From Sphingomonas sp. Root720 (GTDB lineage Bacteria; Pseudomonadota; Alphaproteobacteria; Sphingomonadales; Sphingomonadaceae), in contig NZ_LMID01000001.1 of NCBI RefSeq assembly GCF_001428605.1, forward strand, positions 434,001 through 498,000: DNA of 64,000 nucleotides, read 5' to 3'. The number at the start of each line of letters is the position of its first letter. The first letter of the stretch is position 1. This document shows, one piece after another, positions 1 to 8,183 of this stretch. A model generated the notes under the pieces. The model saw nothing but the letters and a program-made list of their open reading frames with translations, was not told the DNA's origin and made no database searches. A program made the position numbers and the translations under genes.

Positions 1-283
1 CGCCGCTTTGATCGGCACCTAGACGCCGGCTGCGTGATCGCGCCGCGATTGTACCTCCGAGAAATAATGCCGAGGCTGCTGCAAGACGGTCGGAAGACTG
101 CGCCCTATCGCTTACTCGGTTCCTCCGGGAATTGCTTCCTGCCCAATTTCTGCAGAGCCGCACGATCTCGGCAACTTCTGACGAAACCGCATTCCCGTGA
201 GATTGCCCCCCAACAAAAATTAGATGAATTGTGAACCGAAAATCCGGATCCGGTCAAAGACTCGTCGGTGGAGGGGACACAAA
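1..283. other. Left edge, no recognisable gene
   Basis: No convincing coding sequence was found here. The short open frames show no family features and no good ribosome binding site. The base composition looks less GC-rich and less codon-structured than the genes that follow. Together with the truncated transporter to the right, this suggests a rearranged junction. Confidence 0.4.
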
Positions 284-637
284 CTTCTCATCGCGCCGTC
301 CGTCGGCATCGGGCTGACGCTACTGGCCGTCGCGTTGTTCTTCGCGTCCTTCCCGATGCCGCCGTCGACCGCCGTCATGCAGATCATCGCACCACCCGCC
401 ATGCGGTCGCGGGTCGCAGCGATCTTCCTGTGCAGCAATTCGCTCATCGGCCTGACGCTGGGCTCGCTGCTCGTCGGCCTGCTCAACGATCACATGTTCG
501 GCGGACCGGCCGCGGTGGGAAGCTCGCTTGGCCTCGTCACCGCCGGCGCCTCGATCGCGGCGGTCGCGCTTCTGGCGCTGGGACTCCGGCCTTATGCTGC
601 GGCACTCGCGGAAAACGGGGCTCATGCTGCTGAGTGA
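284..637 (+). pseudogene. C-terminal remnant of an MFS transporter
   Basis: The frame encodes roughly the last three transmembrane helices of a major facilitator transporter. Two long hydrophobic stretches flank a loop with PPSTAVMQIIAP and RSRVAAIFLCSNSLIG, followed by a glycine-rich final helix (GLTLGSLLVGLLND) and a polar tail. A full MFS protein has about 12 helices and 400 or more residues; fewer than 120 remain. The residues before LLIAPSVGIG do not look like MFS sequence, so the 5' part was probably lost by rearrangement. The frame could start at 224, but a functional product is unlikely. Confidence 0.6.
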
Positions 638-677
638 CAAGGATGCAGCAAAGCAATATCAGCCGCCCCGTCATAAG

Positions 678-705
678 TTAGTTGCATTTTCACGTAATAT
701 ATATA
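678..705 (+). promoter_or_regulatory. Candidate promoter for iacA operon
   Basis: An AT-rich island stands out in the GC-rich gap before iacA. It has a weak -35 (TTAGTT, 678-683), a 16-bp spacer and a TATATA -10 (700-705). No copy of the TTGAATATTCAA palindrome found upstream of iacH is present. The assignment rests on composition and spacing only. Confidence 0.3.
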
Positions 706-814
706 GCGTCGGCCGGGAGGAGATTTCGGCGAGGGAAAGATGCTGCGCGGCCGTCGACATCGTCGGCGCGACGCACCACATCCGCCCCCGTCCCACCAGC
801 CAGGAGCATTCGGC

Positions 815-1975
815 ATGGACGCGATGGAGCAAGTGAAGCCCGAACAGACCGATCGGACGGCCGCGCTGGAACAACTGCTGTCGGCGGTGCGCGCGCGCAG
901 CGACGAGTTCACCGGCAATCAGCAGATCAGCACCGACGTCGTCGAGATGATGAAAGCGGCGGGCGTCTATCGCGCGATGGTCGCCAAGCGCTTCGGCGGC
1001 GACGAGAAGTCGCCGGCCGATTTCCTCCGCCTGATCGAGACGATCTCGAAGGCCGACGGGTCGGCCGGCTGGGTCGCCAGCTTCGGCTTCTCGGCGGTCT
1101 ACCTCTCGGCGCTACCGGTCGAGACGCTGCAAGCGATGTACGCCAACGGACCGGACGTCGTCTTCGCGGGCGGCATTTTCCCGCCGCAGAAGGCGATACC
1201 GGTTCCCGGCGGCCTCGAGGTTTCGGGCCGCTGGAGCTGGGGCAGCGGCTGCACCGGTGCCGACGTGATCGGCGTCGGCATCAAGGTCGAGGGCGGCGGC
1301 CCCACCGGGGGCCTGCCGCTGATCGCGGTGATGCCGGCCGAAAAGGTGCGGATCGTTCCCAACTGGGACGTCATCGGCATGAAGGGCACCGGCAGCCACG
1401 ACATGACGATCGACAAGGTCGTCGTGCCCGAGGCGTGGACGTTCGTGCGCGGCGGCAAGTCGAGCCTCGACACGCCGCTCTATCGCTATCCGTCGATGCC
1501 GCTGGCGGCGCAGGTGCTGGCGGTGGTCGGTCTCGGCATCGCGCGCACCGCGCTCGACCAGATGATCGGCCTGGCTGGCGGGCGGACCTCGATCACCGGC
1601 CAGCCGACCCTTGCGGACCGGCCCTATGTCCAGACCGACATCGCCAAGGCCGAGGCCGCGTTGCGGTCGGCACGCGCGTTCTTCTACGAGATCACCGAGG
1701 AAGCCTATGCGACCCTGGTCGCGGGCGACGACCTGTCCGTCGAGACGCGCGCGCTCCTGCGCCTGGCATCGACCAACGCCGCACGCGTCGCGGCCGACAT
1801 CACGCTGGACATCTACCGCATAGGCGGAACGACCGGCGTCTTCGCCGATCACTGGATCGCGCGCCTGATGCAGGATGCGCAGATCATCCCGCAACATGCC
1901 TTCCTGGCGGACACGACCTGGCAGAATGCCGGCAAGGTGCTGCTGGGCCTCGAATCCCCCCCCGGATTTCCCTGA
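815..1975 (+). CDS. iacA: Indole-3-acetate monooxygenase IacA (flavin-dependent, acyl-CoA dehydrogenase fold)
   Basis: This 386-residue protein has the acyl-CoA-dehydrogenase-like fold of group D flavin monooxygenases. Visible features are the N-terminal helical region, the SAGWVASFGFS segment near residue 85, and the NWDVIGMKGTGSHDM segment near residues 183-197 typical of HpaB/HsaA/IacA-type enzymes. IacA hydroxylates the indole ring of indole-3-acetate using reduced flavin from a separate reductase. The ATG at 815 is preferred because AGGAG (802-806) lies 8 bases upstream; an upstream in-frame start at 740 would add an arginine-rich leader. It heads iacA-iacB-iacE-iacR. Identification leans on the neighbourhood, because this fold serves many substrates. 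Confidence 0.85.
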   Translation: MDAMEQVKPEQTDRTAALEQLLSAVRARSDEFTGNQQISTDVVEMMKAAGVYRAMVAKRFGGDEKSPADFLRLIETISKADGSAGWVASFGFSAVYLSALPVETLQAMYANGPDVVFAGGIFPPQKAIPVPGGLEVSGRWSWGSGCTGADVIGVGIKVEGGGPTGGLPLIAVMPAEKVRIVPNWDVIGMKGTGSHDMTIDKVVVPEAWTFVRGGKSSLDTPLYRYPSMPLAAQVLAVVGLGIARTALDQMIGLAGGRTSITGQPTLADRPYVQTDIAKAEAALRSARAFFYEITEEAYATLVAGDDLSVETRALLRLASTNAARVAADITLDIYRIGGTTGVFADHWIARLMQDAQIIPQHAFLADTTWQNAGKVLLGLESPPGFP

Positions 1976-2005
1976 ACCGGAAAGCCTGAACTGAAAGGAT
2001 GAACC

Positions 2006-2368
2006 ATGGCCGATACTGAGAAGCAGCGTCTTCGCGTCCTCTTCTGCGGCGCGGTGCTGCAGAATTTCTTCGATCTTCCCGCCGGCGACATCGGCAAGGT
2101 GTGGGCGGCGACGGGCGAGATGCTCAAGGGCATCCGCGACCTGCCCGGCGTCGAGATCCTCGGCACCATCGACGACGACCAGACGATGGTCGGCACCTCG
2201 CCCACCGGCTGGCCCTGGACCTTCTATATCCTCGCCGAGATTCCCGATCGCGAGACCGCCGTCGCGGCGTGCAACCTGTTCCGCACCATCGAGGTCGGCG
2301 AATATCGGCTGTGGAAATATATGCGCGTCGAAGCGCGCCTCGGCCGCGAGCTGGTGATCCCGGCATGA
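2006..2368 (+). CDS. iacB: IacB-like small protein
   Basis: A 120-residue soluble protein without a signal peptide or membrane segment. It contains a conserved-looking GTIDDDQTMVGTSPTGWPWTFYILAEIPD centre (described by position, residues about 54-82) and a C-terminal helix ending in RLWKYMRVEARLGREL. Size and position between iacA and the SDR gene match IacB of known iac clusters, where it is a small protein of incompletely settled function in the early indole-3-acetate steps. It is translationally coupled to the next gene through an ATGA overlap. No catalytic motif could be recognised. Confidence 0.7.
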   Translation: MADTEKQRLRVLFCGAVLQNFFDLPAGDIGKVWAATGEMLKGIRDLPGVEILGTIDDDQTMVGTSPTGWPWTFYILAEIPDRETAVAACNLFRTIEVGEYRLWKYMRVEARLGRELVIPA

Positions 2369-3120
2369 CCGACGGCATCGGCGGCGACGTCGTCCTCGTC
2401 ACCGGCGGCGCGGGCGGCCTGGGCGCGGCGATCTCCCGCGGCATGCGGCAGCGCGGCTTCCGGGTGGGCATCGGCGATCTCGATGCCGATGCCGCCACGG
2501 CGCTGGCGGCCGAGATCGATCCGACCGGCGCTACCGCCGTCGGCATCGCGCTGGACGTACGCGAGCAGGCCTCGTTCGAAGCCGCCCGCGACGCGCTGGT
2601 CGCACGCTGGGGCTCGGTCGAGGGACTGGTCAACAATGCCGCCGCCACCGCCGCCAAGCCGGTGCTCGACATCACTCCCGACGAATTCGACGCGGTGATG
2701 GCGATCAACGTGCGCGGTACCTTCGTCGGATCGCAGGTCTTCGGTCGCCTGTTCAAGGCGCAGGGCTATGGCCGCATCGTCAACCTCGCCTCGCTGGCGG
2801 GGCAGAATGGCGGCACCGCGACGGGCGCGCATTATGCGGCGTCCAAGGGCGCGATCATCACCCTGACCAAGGTCTTCGCGCGCGACCTGGCCGCCTATGG
2901 CGTCACCGCCAACGCCATCGCGCCGGGGCCCATCGACTCGCCGATGGTCCACCGCACCATCTCCGAGGAGAACATGCCGCGCTTCCTGGAGAATATCCCG
3001 GTCCGCCAGCTCGGCAGCCCGGACTTCGTCGCCGATATCGCCGCGCGCCTGTGCGCCCGCGACGCCGGTTTCGTGAGCGGTGCGACCTGGGACATCAATG
3101 GCGGCCTCTATATGCGTTGA
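2365..3120 (+). CDS. iacE: Short-chain dehydrogenase/reductase IacE
   Basis: A 251-residue classical SDR. The nucleotide-binding motif TGGAGGLG lies at residues 13-20, NNAA near 87-90, and the catalytic Ser143, Tyr157 and Lys161 (YAASK) are all present, followed by APGPIDSPM. In iac clusters IacE is proposed to act on the oxygenated intermediate formed by IacA. The start is the ATG overlapping the iacB stop (ATGA), which indicates coupled translation; longer in-frame extensions run inside iacB. SDR substrates cannot be read from sequence, so the assignment rests on context. Confidence 0.8.
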   Translation: MTDGIGGDVVLVTGGAGGLGAAISRGMRQRGFRVGIGDLDADAATALAAEIDPTGATAVGIALDVREQASFEAARDALVARWGSVEGLVNNAAATAAKPVLDITPDEFDAVMAINVRGTFVGSQVFGRLFKAQGYGRIVNLASLAGQNGGTATGAHYAASKGAIITLTKVFARDLAAYGVTANAIAPGPIDSPMVHRTISEENMPRFLENIPVRQLGSPDFVADIAARLCARDAGFVSGATWDINGGLYMR

Positions 3121-3200
3121 TGGCGTGACGGCGTGCGACACTCGGGCTAGGCGGATGCCGCCATTGCACGCCATCCAGACGGGGGAGAGAGAACGACATC

Positions 3201-3677
3201 ATGATGGACAATGCCGAGCGCGACAGCTCGCCCGACGACGACGCGTCCGGATTCGACCCGCACAACTGGCCGTTCTTCTGGATGACCCAGGCGGTCGGCC
3301 GCTATCTCCAGCGGCTGGAAACGGCGCTGAAGCGGGTCGAGCTGGACGTGTCGCGCTGGCGCGTTCTGATGTGCCTGCAGCAGGACAGGGCGACCAGCGT
3401 CAGCGAAATCGCCGAACTCGCCATCGTAAAGCTGCCGACGATGACCAAGATCGTCCAGCGCATGCAGGCCGACGGCCTCGTCACCTGCGAGGCGCGGGCA
3501 TCGGACGGGCGGGTGACCGAGGTATCGCTGACCAAGCGCGGACTGGAGGCCAAGCAGAATGCCTGGAGCATCGCCAACAAGCTTTATGTCCAGGCGTTCC
3601 GCGATATCGGGGGCGACGACAAGTTGCGGCTCAACCGGCTGATGGAGCAGATCTTCGGCAATCTCAGCGATTGGTAA
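3201..3677 (+). CDS. iacR: MarR-family regulator IacR (copy 1)
   Basis: A 158-residue winged-helix regulator of the MarR family. The central region (SRWRVLMCLQQDRATSVSEI, then KLPTMTKIVQRMQADGLV) is the helix-turn-helix, followed by the charged wing RASDGRVTEVSLT. IacR is a MarR-type regulator whose repression is relieved by the pathway substrate. It is the last gene of the plus-strand iac set, 80 bases after iacE, behind GGGGGAGAGAG. A clear paralogue lies at 9396; both share the W-P-F-Y/F-W, R-W-R-V-L-M and KLPTMT segments. Which copy controls which promoter cannot be decided. Confidence 0.75.
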   Translation: MMDNAERDSSPDDDASGFDPHNWPFFWMTQAVGRYLQRLETALKRVELDVSRWRVLMCLQQDRATSVSEIAELAIVKLPTMTKIVQRMQADGLVTCEARASDGRVTEVSLTKRGLEAKQNAWSIANKLYVQAFRDIGGDDKLRLNRLMEQIFGNLSDW

Positions 3678-3699
3678 GAAGCCGAAGCCGCATTCGGGT

Positions 3700-4944
3700 C
3701 TAGCACAGCCCCCTGCGGAAACAGCTGACATGATGCGCGCTCAGATCGAGATCGATATCGAAGCCATCGATCGTGAATTTGCGGACCAGGTCGGAGATCG
3801 CCCGCTTGCCGGCGGCCCAGTAATGGGTTTCGATGACGATCGTGTCGATCGAACGCAGGTCGGCCTGCAGCAGGAGATCGGCTTCGCCCCCCTCGATGTC
3901 GCACACGAGGAAATTGGCGCGATGCGCTTCGATCGCATCCTCGAGGCTGGCGGTCGGGATGTCGACGACGTCGACGATATCCGGATCGTCGATCGTGGCG
4001 CCGAGCCTGGACGCCCAGAAGTCCCGTGACACGGCGAACGGCATCGTCGGCGGAACGCCCGCCATCTTTGCCCGTGCCTGCAAAACGGCGTTGAAGGACC
4101 GGATTTCGCCCAAGCCGTTGACGCCGAAGTTCCGGCGAGCGTCCTCGAGGATATAAGGGTTTGCCTCGTAGGTGACGACATTCTCCGCCCCGACGATCGA
4201 CGCCGCGGTCATCGAGAGGACGCCGACCGCCGTTCCGATCTCAAGCACGCGATCTTGGGGGCGTAGTGCCGTGTAGAGAATGCTCCGCTCCGGCGCCTCA
4301 TATCCGCCGTCTTCGAGCGACCTGATGATGGGCGGGCTGTATCGCTCTTCGTCGGCGAACACCTTGAGCGCGCCGATGTTGAGCATTCTCCCCGTGCGGC
4401 CGGCGACCGCGGCATCGCGCTCGGCGGAGTGGCTGGCGGCGAACGCGGCGAACGCTTCGCTGTCGCTCCGATCGGGACGATGCCCGAATATCTGGACGGC
4501 CCGCAGGTGCAGGTGACCGAAGCCGTCCATCCGGACGCGGACGTAGCGAGACAGGTTTGGGCGATCGATCGCGATCGTCGCGCCGTCGTCGCCCGCCCCC
4601 AGGATCGAAGTCCCGTCATGCCTGTAGATCGTCATCCAGTTAGACTGGTCGACCGAGGCCAGGATGCTGAAACGGGCGAGCCGCTCGGCACAGGTCCGCC
4701 GGTTGAACAGGCGAACCGTATCGATCCGATAGGCATCGCCCAGATCGACCTGCCACCACGGGAACAGCTCTTCGGCGGTGTGATTGGCATATTCCCGATC
4801 GGGCCGGTCGATAATGCCTTCGACGACGAACGCGGCGTCCGCCCGGGTCGAGCCCGCAGCGGACCACTGACAGGCCGAACTCTGCTCGGCGGGACGGCCG
4901 AGGGCCAGATCGTCAGCGCCGTGATGATGGACCAAGAGCTTCAC
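3700..4944 (-). CDS. Discoidin (F5/8 type C) domain - FkbM methyltransferase fusion
   Basis: A 414-residue two-domain protein with no signal peptide. Residues about 10-155 resemble an F5/8 type C (discoidin, CBM32-like) carbohydrate-binding domain, with PWWQVDLG at 62-69 and a beta-rich pattern ending HLRAVQIFGHR. Residues about 222-410 resemble an FkbM-type SAM-dependent methyltransferase, with motif I LEIGTAVG at 234-241 and VCDIEGGEADLL further on. The start is a GTG behind AAGGAT. It lies 113 bases after the hydratase gene on the same strand. No link to indole-3-acetate breakdown is known; a glycan-modifying role is equally possible. Its codon pattern looks less GC-rich than its neighbours, compatible with acquisition. 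Confidence 0.7.
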   Translation of the reverse strand: MKLLVHHHGADDLALGRPAEQSSACQWSAAGSTRADAAFVVEGIIDRPDREYANHTAEELFPWWQVDLGDAYRIDTVRLFNRRTCAERLARFSILASVDQSNWMTIYRHDGTSILGAGDDGATIAIDRPNLSRYVRVRMDGFGHLHLRAVQIFGHRPDRSDSEAFAAFAASHSAERDAAVAGRTGRMLNIGALKVFADEERYSPPIIRSLEDGGYEAPERSILYTALRPQDRVLEIGTAVGVLSMTAASIVGAENVVTYEANPYILEDARRNFGVNGLGEIRSFNAVLQARAKMAGVPPTMPFAVSRDFWASRLGATIDDPDIVDVVDIPTASLEDAIEAHRANFLVCDIEGGEADLLLQADLRSIDTIVIETHYWAAGKRAISDLVRKFTIDGFDIDLDLSAHHVSCFRRGLC

Positions 4945-5057
4945 CTATCCTTCGATCGTCGATTGCCGGCTTACTAGCGCGGCCGAAGACCCCGGCCAAG
5001 CAGCGGACGCCGCGATCTTCCGGACATTCGCGAAATAGGCGTCGGCGCGCGCGGCCG

Positions 5058-5855
5058 TCAACGTACGGCGGCGGGCCTCGCCTTCACGACCTTGCACGAA
5101 ATCACGCCCGACTCGCCGAAATCGGCCTCGCAGCGCTGGCCGATCCCGACGACGTGAACCCCGGTGATGGCACCGGTCGAGATCAGGTCGCCCTTGCGGA
5201 TCGGAAATCCCATCCGCGCGGCGCGGCCGAGCACGAAGGCGAGCGCGGCAAGCGGCGTACCGGGGATCGCGCTGGCCGCGGCTTGCCCTGCCACGGTCCC
5301 GTCGATCGTGGTGGTGCAACGGATGTCGTCGAACGACCGCGATCGCCAGTCGGCCACCTCGGGCCCCAGGATCAGCCCGTTATTGCCGCCGAAGCTGGCG
5401 ATGGTGGTCAGCGGGCCGAGATCGTTTGCTGCCGCAAAGGGGCCACCCGCGACCTCGACCGCAATGTGCATCGCCCCTGCCAGGGACGCTGCTTCCTCGA
5501 CGGTCCACCGGCTCTTGTCGGCCGGCGCATCGGCGGCGGCCACGATGACCAACTCCGCCTCGAAAGCGGAGAAGCCGTTGGCGATGGCGGGGAAATCATT
5601 GTCCCCGCCGGCCTGCTGGATGCTGGTCGCGAAGATGGGGCCCGCGAAACGGTCTTCACCCAATGTTTCGACGAGCGGCGGCGCGATCCGCCCGACCTTC
5701 CAGCCGGCGATCCGATCGGGCCACAGGCCGATCTCCGCCTGCAGGACCGCATAGGCCTGATCGAGATCGACCGGCAGCGCGCCCGGATAATCGGGGAAAC
5801 CGACCGCCGCGCTACGCGCCTCGACGAACGTCGCCGCCTGTTCTTCGACGCTCAT
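5058..5855 (-). CDS. 2-keto-4-pentenoate hydratase / fumarylacetoacetate hydrolase-family protein
   Basis: A 265-residue protein of the MhpD/FAH superfamily. GWKVGR near residue 51, EAELVIVAA, the IAVEVAGGPF segment and the C-terminal KGDLISTGAITGVHVVGIGQ are typical of 2-keto-4-pentenoate hydratases and 4-oxalocrotonate decarboxylases, which handle meta-cleavage products with a divalent metal. The ATG at 5855 is preferred because AAGGTG stands 6 bases upstream. It follows iacD by 20 bases, so it is probably co-transcribed with iacHICD. Known iac routes lead to catechol by other chemistry, so its role here is open: it may act on a side product or a different ring-opened acid. Confidence 0.7.
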   Translation of the reverse strand: MSVEEQAATFVEARSAAVGFPDYPGALPVDLDQAYAVLQAEIGLWPDRIAGWKVGRIAPPLVETLGEDRFAGPIFATSIQQAGGDNDFPAIANGFSAFEAELVIVAAADAPADKSRWTVEEAASLAGAMHIAVEVAGGPFAAANDLGPLTTIASFGGNNGLILGPEVADWRSRSFDDIRCTTTIDGTVAGQAAASAIPGTPLAALAFVLGRAARMGFPIRKGDLISTGAITGVHVVGIGQRCEADFGESGVISCKVVKARPAAVR

Positions 5856-5875
5856 GAACATCACCTTATACCTGC

Positions 5876-6391
5876 CTACAGAAGATAGCCGATACCATGC
5901 TGGTAATCGTCGCAATTGACCAGCGTGACGATCTTGCGGTCGAGCCGCAGGCCGTCGCCGGTCGCCACGATGCGGTAGTCGACGTCGGCCGCCAGGGTGC
6001 GCATCCGCTCATATTTATATTCGACCAGGATCATCGCGGCGCGCAGCGTGATCGCACCGTCCTCGACCGCGACCGGCACGAAGCGCGAGACGGTGCGCAC
6101 GGTGCGCGCCGGGGGCGCCGACGACATCGAAAAGCCCGACAGCAGGCGCTTGACGCGCGCCTGGCGCATCTCGGCATCGTCGTTCACGATGTTGAGGCGG
6201 TCGTCATAGTCGGCGATGTCGCGTTCGGTCGGTATCACATAGCGGCCGCCCTCGGTCCACAGCGGCAGCCAGGCCCTGTAGTCGAGCCGATCGAGCATGT
6301 CGGCCTCGGCCCAGATGAACTGGATCGCGTCCTGCAGCGACGGCGCGGCGGATGCGGGCGTTTCGGTTCGGGTTTCGGCGAGCGTGCTCAC
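5876..6391 (-). CDS. iacD: Ring-hydroxylating oxygenase small (beta) subunit IacD
   Basis: A 171-residue protein with the NTF2/SnoaL-like profile of Rieske oxygenase beta subunits: an acidic early helix (AIQFIWAEADMLDRLDYRAWLPLW), then YVIPTERD, then the late segment YRIVATGDGLRLDRKIVTLVNCDDY. It partners IacC. The GTG at 6391 overlaps the iacC stop as GTGA, matching the coupling used across this operon; another GTG at 6412 would add seven residues. IacCD are proposed to convert dioxindole-3-acetate to catechol using electrons from a reductase. No such reductase is encoded beside it. Confidence 0.82.
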   Translation of the reverse strand: MSTLAETRTETPASAAPSLQDAIQFIWAEADMLDRLDYRAWLPLWTEGGRYVIPTERDIADYDDRLNIVNDDAEMRQARVKRLLSGFSMSSAPPARTVRTVSRFVPVAVEDGAITLRAAMILVEYKYERMRTLAADVDYRIVATGDGLRLDRKIVTLVNCDDYQHGIGYLL

Positions 6392-7647
6392 GCGGTCATC
6401 ATCCTCTTCCACATCTGATAGGCGGCACGCATGCCGGTCTCGGCGCTGACGTCGCCGGCATTATGCCCCGGCGCAGCGACGCCCGCGGGGGCGTCGACGC
6501 CGCGATTGACCATGATCCACAAATCCTCGCCGGCATTGGCGCCGCGCTGGACGCGTTCCCAGCCTTCGGCGTCGTCCGGTGTGCCGAAGCCCATCGGCCC
6601 CTGGAAATGCTCGTGCAGGCGAAGGCGCATGCGGTTGGCCGGGACCGGACCGCCGTCCATGCCGATCGCGACATGGGTGATCTCGGTCTCGTCCACCGAA
6701 ACCGGGCGCAGCACGCGGAAGAAAGCCATCGAGCAGGCGATGTTCGGGAACATGTTCAGGTTGAAACCCGAACCGCCGACGGCACGCACGACGCGGCGCA
6801 CCTGATCGTCGGGCATGCCTTCGGCAGCCAGTTCGGCCGCCAATTCCTCGAAGCGTTGCGGGATCGGCGCGTCGAGATTGTCCTCGAGGTCGATCAGATC
6901 GGGGATCATCACCATGACGCTGTGGCCATTGCCCAGGTCCTCGACCCAGCCGCCCTGCCCCAGCACGTCGAACACATTCTCCGCCTCGGCGTCGAGCGAG
7001 TCGAGGAAGGTCTTGTGGACGATCGGGAAATGATAGGCGTCGGTGGTGTTCTCGAGCTGGATCTTCCAGTTGCCCGGGAAGCGGAAGCGATGCTCGCCCA
7101 GCGTCTTCACGCCGTAGCCGCCGCCCTGCTTCATGAACAGGTCGATCCATTTCTTCGCCGGGCCGAGGAAATCGACCAGCGGCTCGATATCGTCGCGATA
7201 GGTCGCGAAGATCATGCCGTTATATTCCTCGGTGCGCAGCGACACGAGGCCGAGCTCGTCGGTGTCGAGCCCCTCGCCATAGCCGGCGATATGCGGCACC
7301 TTGCGCAGCTTGCCGTCCACGTCATAGCTCCAGCCATGATAAGGGCAGACGAAGACGCTGGCCTTGCCCTTGCGCTTCTCGCACACCGTGGCGGCGCGGT
7401 GACGACAGCGGTTGAGCAAGGTGTGGATCTGGCCCTGCTTGTCGCGGGTCACGATAACCCGCTCGCGCCCGACATAGGACGTCTTGAAGGTATTGCCGGT
7501 CGGCACGTCGCTGGCATGCGCGACCCAGACCCAGGTGTTCTTGAAGATCCGGTCCATCTCCTCCTCGAAGATGGCCGCATCGGTGTACATCGGCGTCAGG
7601 ACGCGATCGTCCCGCACCAGCGTGGCAAAATCTGTGCTGCTGCTCAT
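6388..7647 (-). CDS. iacC: Rieske oxygenase large (alpha) subunit IacC
   Basis: A 419-residue alpha subunit. The Rieske [2Fe-2S] site is C81-x-H83 and C101-x2-H104. The mononuclear iron site follows NWKIQLENTTDAYHFPIVH with His206 and His211, and bridging Asp203. With IacD it should form the terminal oxygenase that yields catechol from the oxindole intermediate. The start is supported by AAGGAG 5 bases upstream and by an ATGA overlap with the preceding iacI. It sits inside a tightly coupled run iacH-iacI-iacC-iacD. A dedicated ferredoxin or reductase (IacF) is absent from the window. Confidence 0.88.
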   Translation of the reverse strand: MSSSTDFATLVRDDRVLTPMYTDAAIFEEEMDRIFKNTWVWVAHASDVPTGNTFKTSYVGRERVIVTRDKQGQIHTLLNRCRHRAATVCEKRKGKASVFVCPYHGWSYDVDGKLRKVPHIAGYGEGLDTDELGLVSLRTEEYNGMIFATYRDDIEPLVDFLGPAKKWIDLFMKQGGGYGVKTLGEHRFRFPGNWKIQLENTTDAYHFPIVHKTFLDSLDAEAENVFDVLGQGGWVEDLGNGHSVMVMIPDLIDLEDNLDAPIPQRFEELAAELAAEGMPDDQVRRVVRAVGGSGFNLNMFPNIACSMAFFRVLRPVSVDETEITHVAIGMDGGPVPANRMRLRLHEHFQGPMGFGTPDDAEGWERVQRGANAGEDLWIMVNRGVDAPAGVAAPGHNAGDVSAETGMRAAYQMWKRMMTA

Positions 7648-8183
7648 GAGGGCTCCTTTGACGAGCTGTCGGGTACGGAGATAGGGGCGGCATCGGACCA
7701 GTGGTCGACGTCGCGGGCGAAGAGATTCTCGGTGACGAAATGGGCTATGCGCCAGACTCCGTCTTCGACCGCGCACCGGATCGTCAGCGCGGCGGAGCGC
7801 AGGTCGGAACGGCCGTCACGATAGGTCGAGGTCTGCAGCATCGACCATCGGCCGGTCGCGGTATCGGCCCCGTCGAGGGTGATCGTCTCGGTCGAGAGGA
7901 AATGCGCGTTCATCGCGAAATGGGCGACCGGCGCCGCATAGCTGCCGAGCATCGCGGTGATCGCGGCGCGGCCCTCGTGCCGGCCGAACGCCTCGCGGTA
8001 GCGCCCCCGCCCTTCCCACAGCGCGTCGCGGGTGAAGCACAGGCCGACATCCTCCATCGAGGTTTCGGGCCCCAGCGTATCGCACAGCCGGAAATAGCGC
8101 ATCACGACGGCGCGCACTTCGCGCTCGGCGCGCAGGCCGGCGAGTTCGGCGCGGAGGATGGCGATCTCGCTTTCGAGGGTCAC
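7644..8183 (-). CDS. iacI: SnoaL/NTF2-like protein IacI
   Basis: A 179-residue soluble protein with the SnoaL-like pattern: the helix AEREVRAVVMRYFRLCD, the GLCFTRDALWEGRGRY turn, GRAAITAML, then beta strands ending in VWRIAHFVTEN. The size and place next to iacC fit IacI, whose exact step is not established. The GTG start at 8183 overlaps the amidase stop (GTGA) and follows a run that gives coupled translation; the in-frame upstream extension reads arginine-rich sequence inside the amidase gene and is unlikely. It overlaps iacC by 4 bases. Confidence 0.7.
   Translation of the reverse strand: MTLESEIAILRAELAGLRAEREVRAVVMRYFRLCDTLGPETSMEDVGLCFTRDALWEGRGRYREAFGRHEGRAAITAMLGSYAAPVAHFAMNAHFLSTETITLDGADTATGRWSMLQTSTYRDGRSDLRSAALTIRCAVEDGVWRIAHFVTENLFARDVDHWSDAAPISVPDSSSKEPS

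Noticed and set aside
682-1989. Long frame overlapping iacA in another phase
   Set aside because: Arginine-rich and low-complexity translation, typical of a shadow frame in GC-rich DNA; iacA has clear family motifs.
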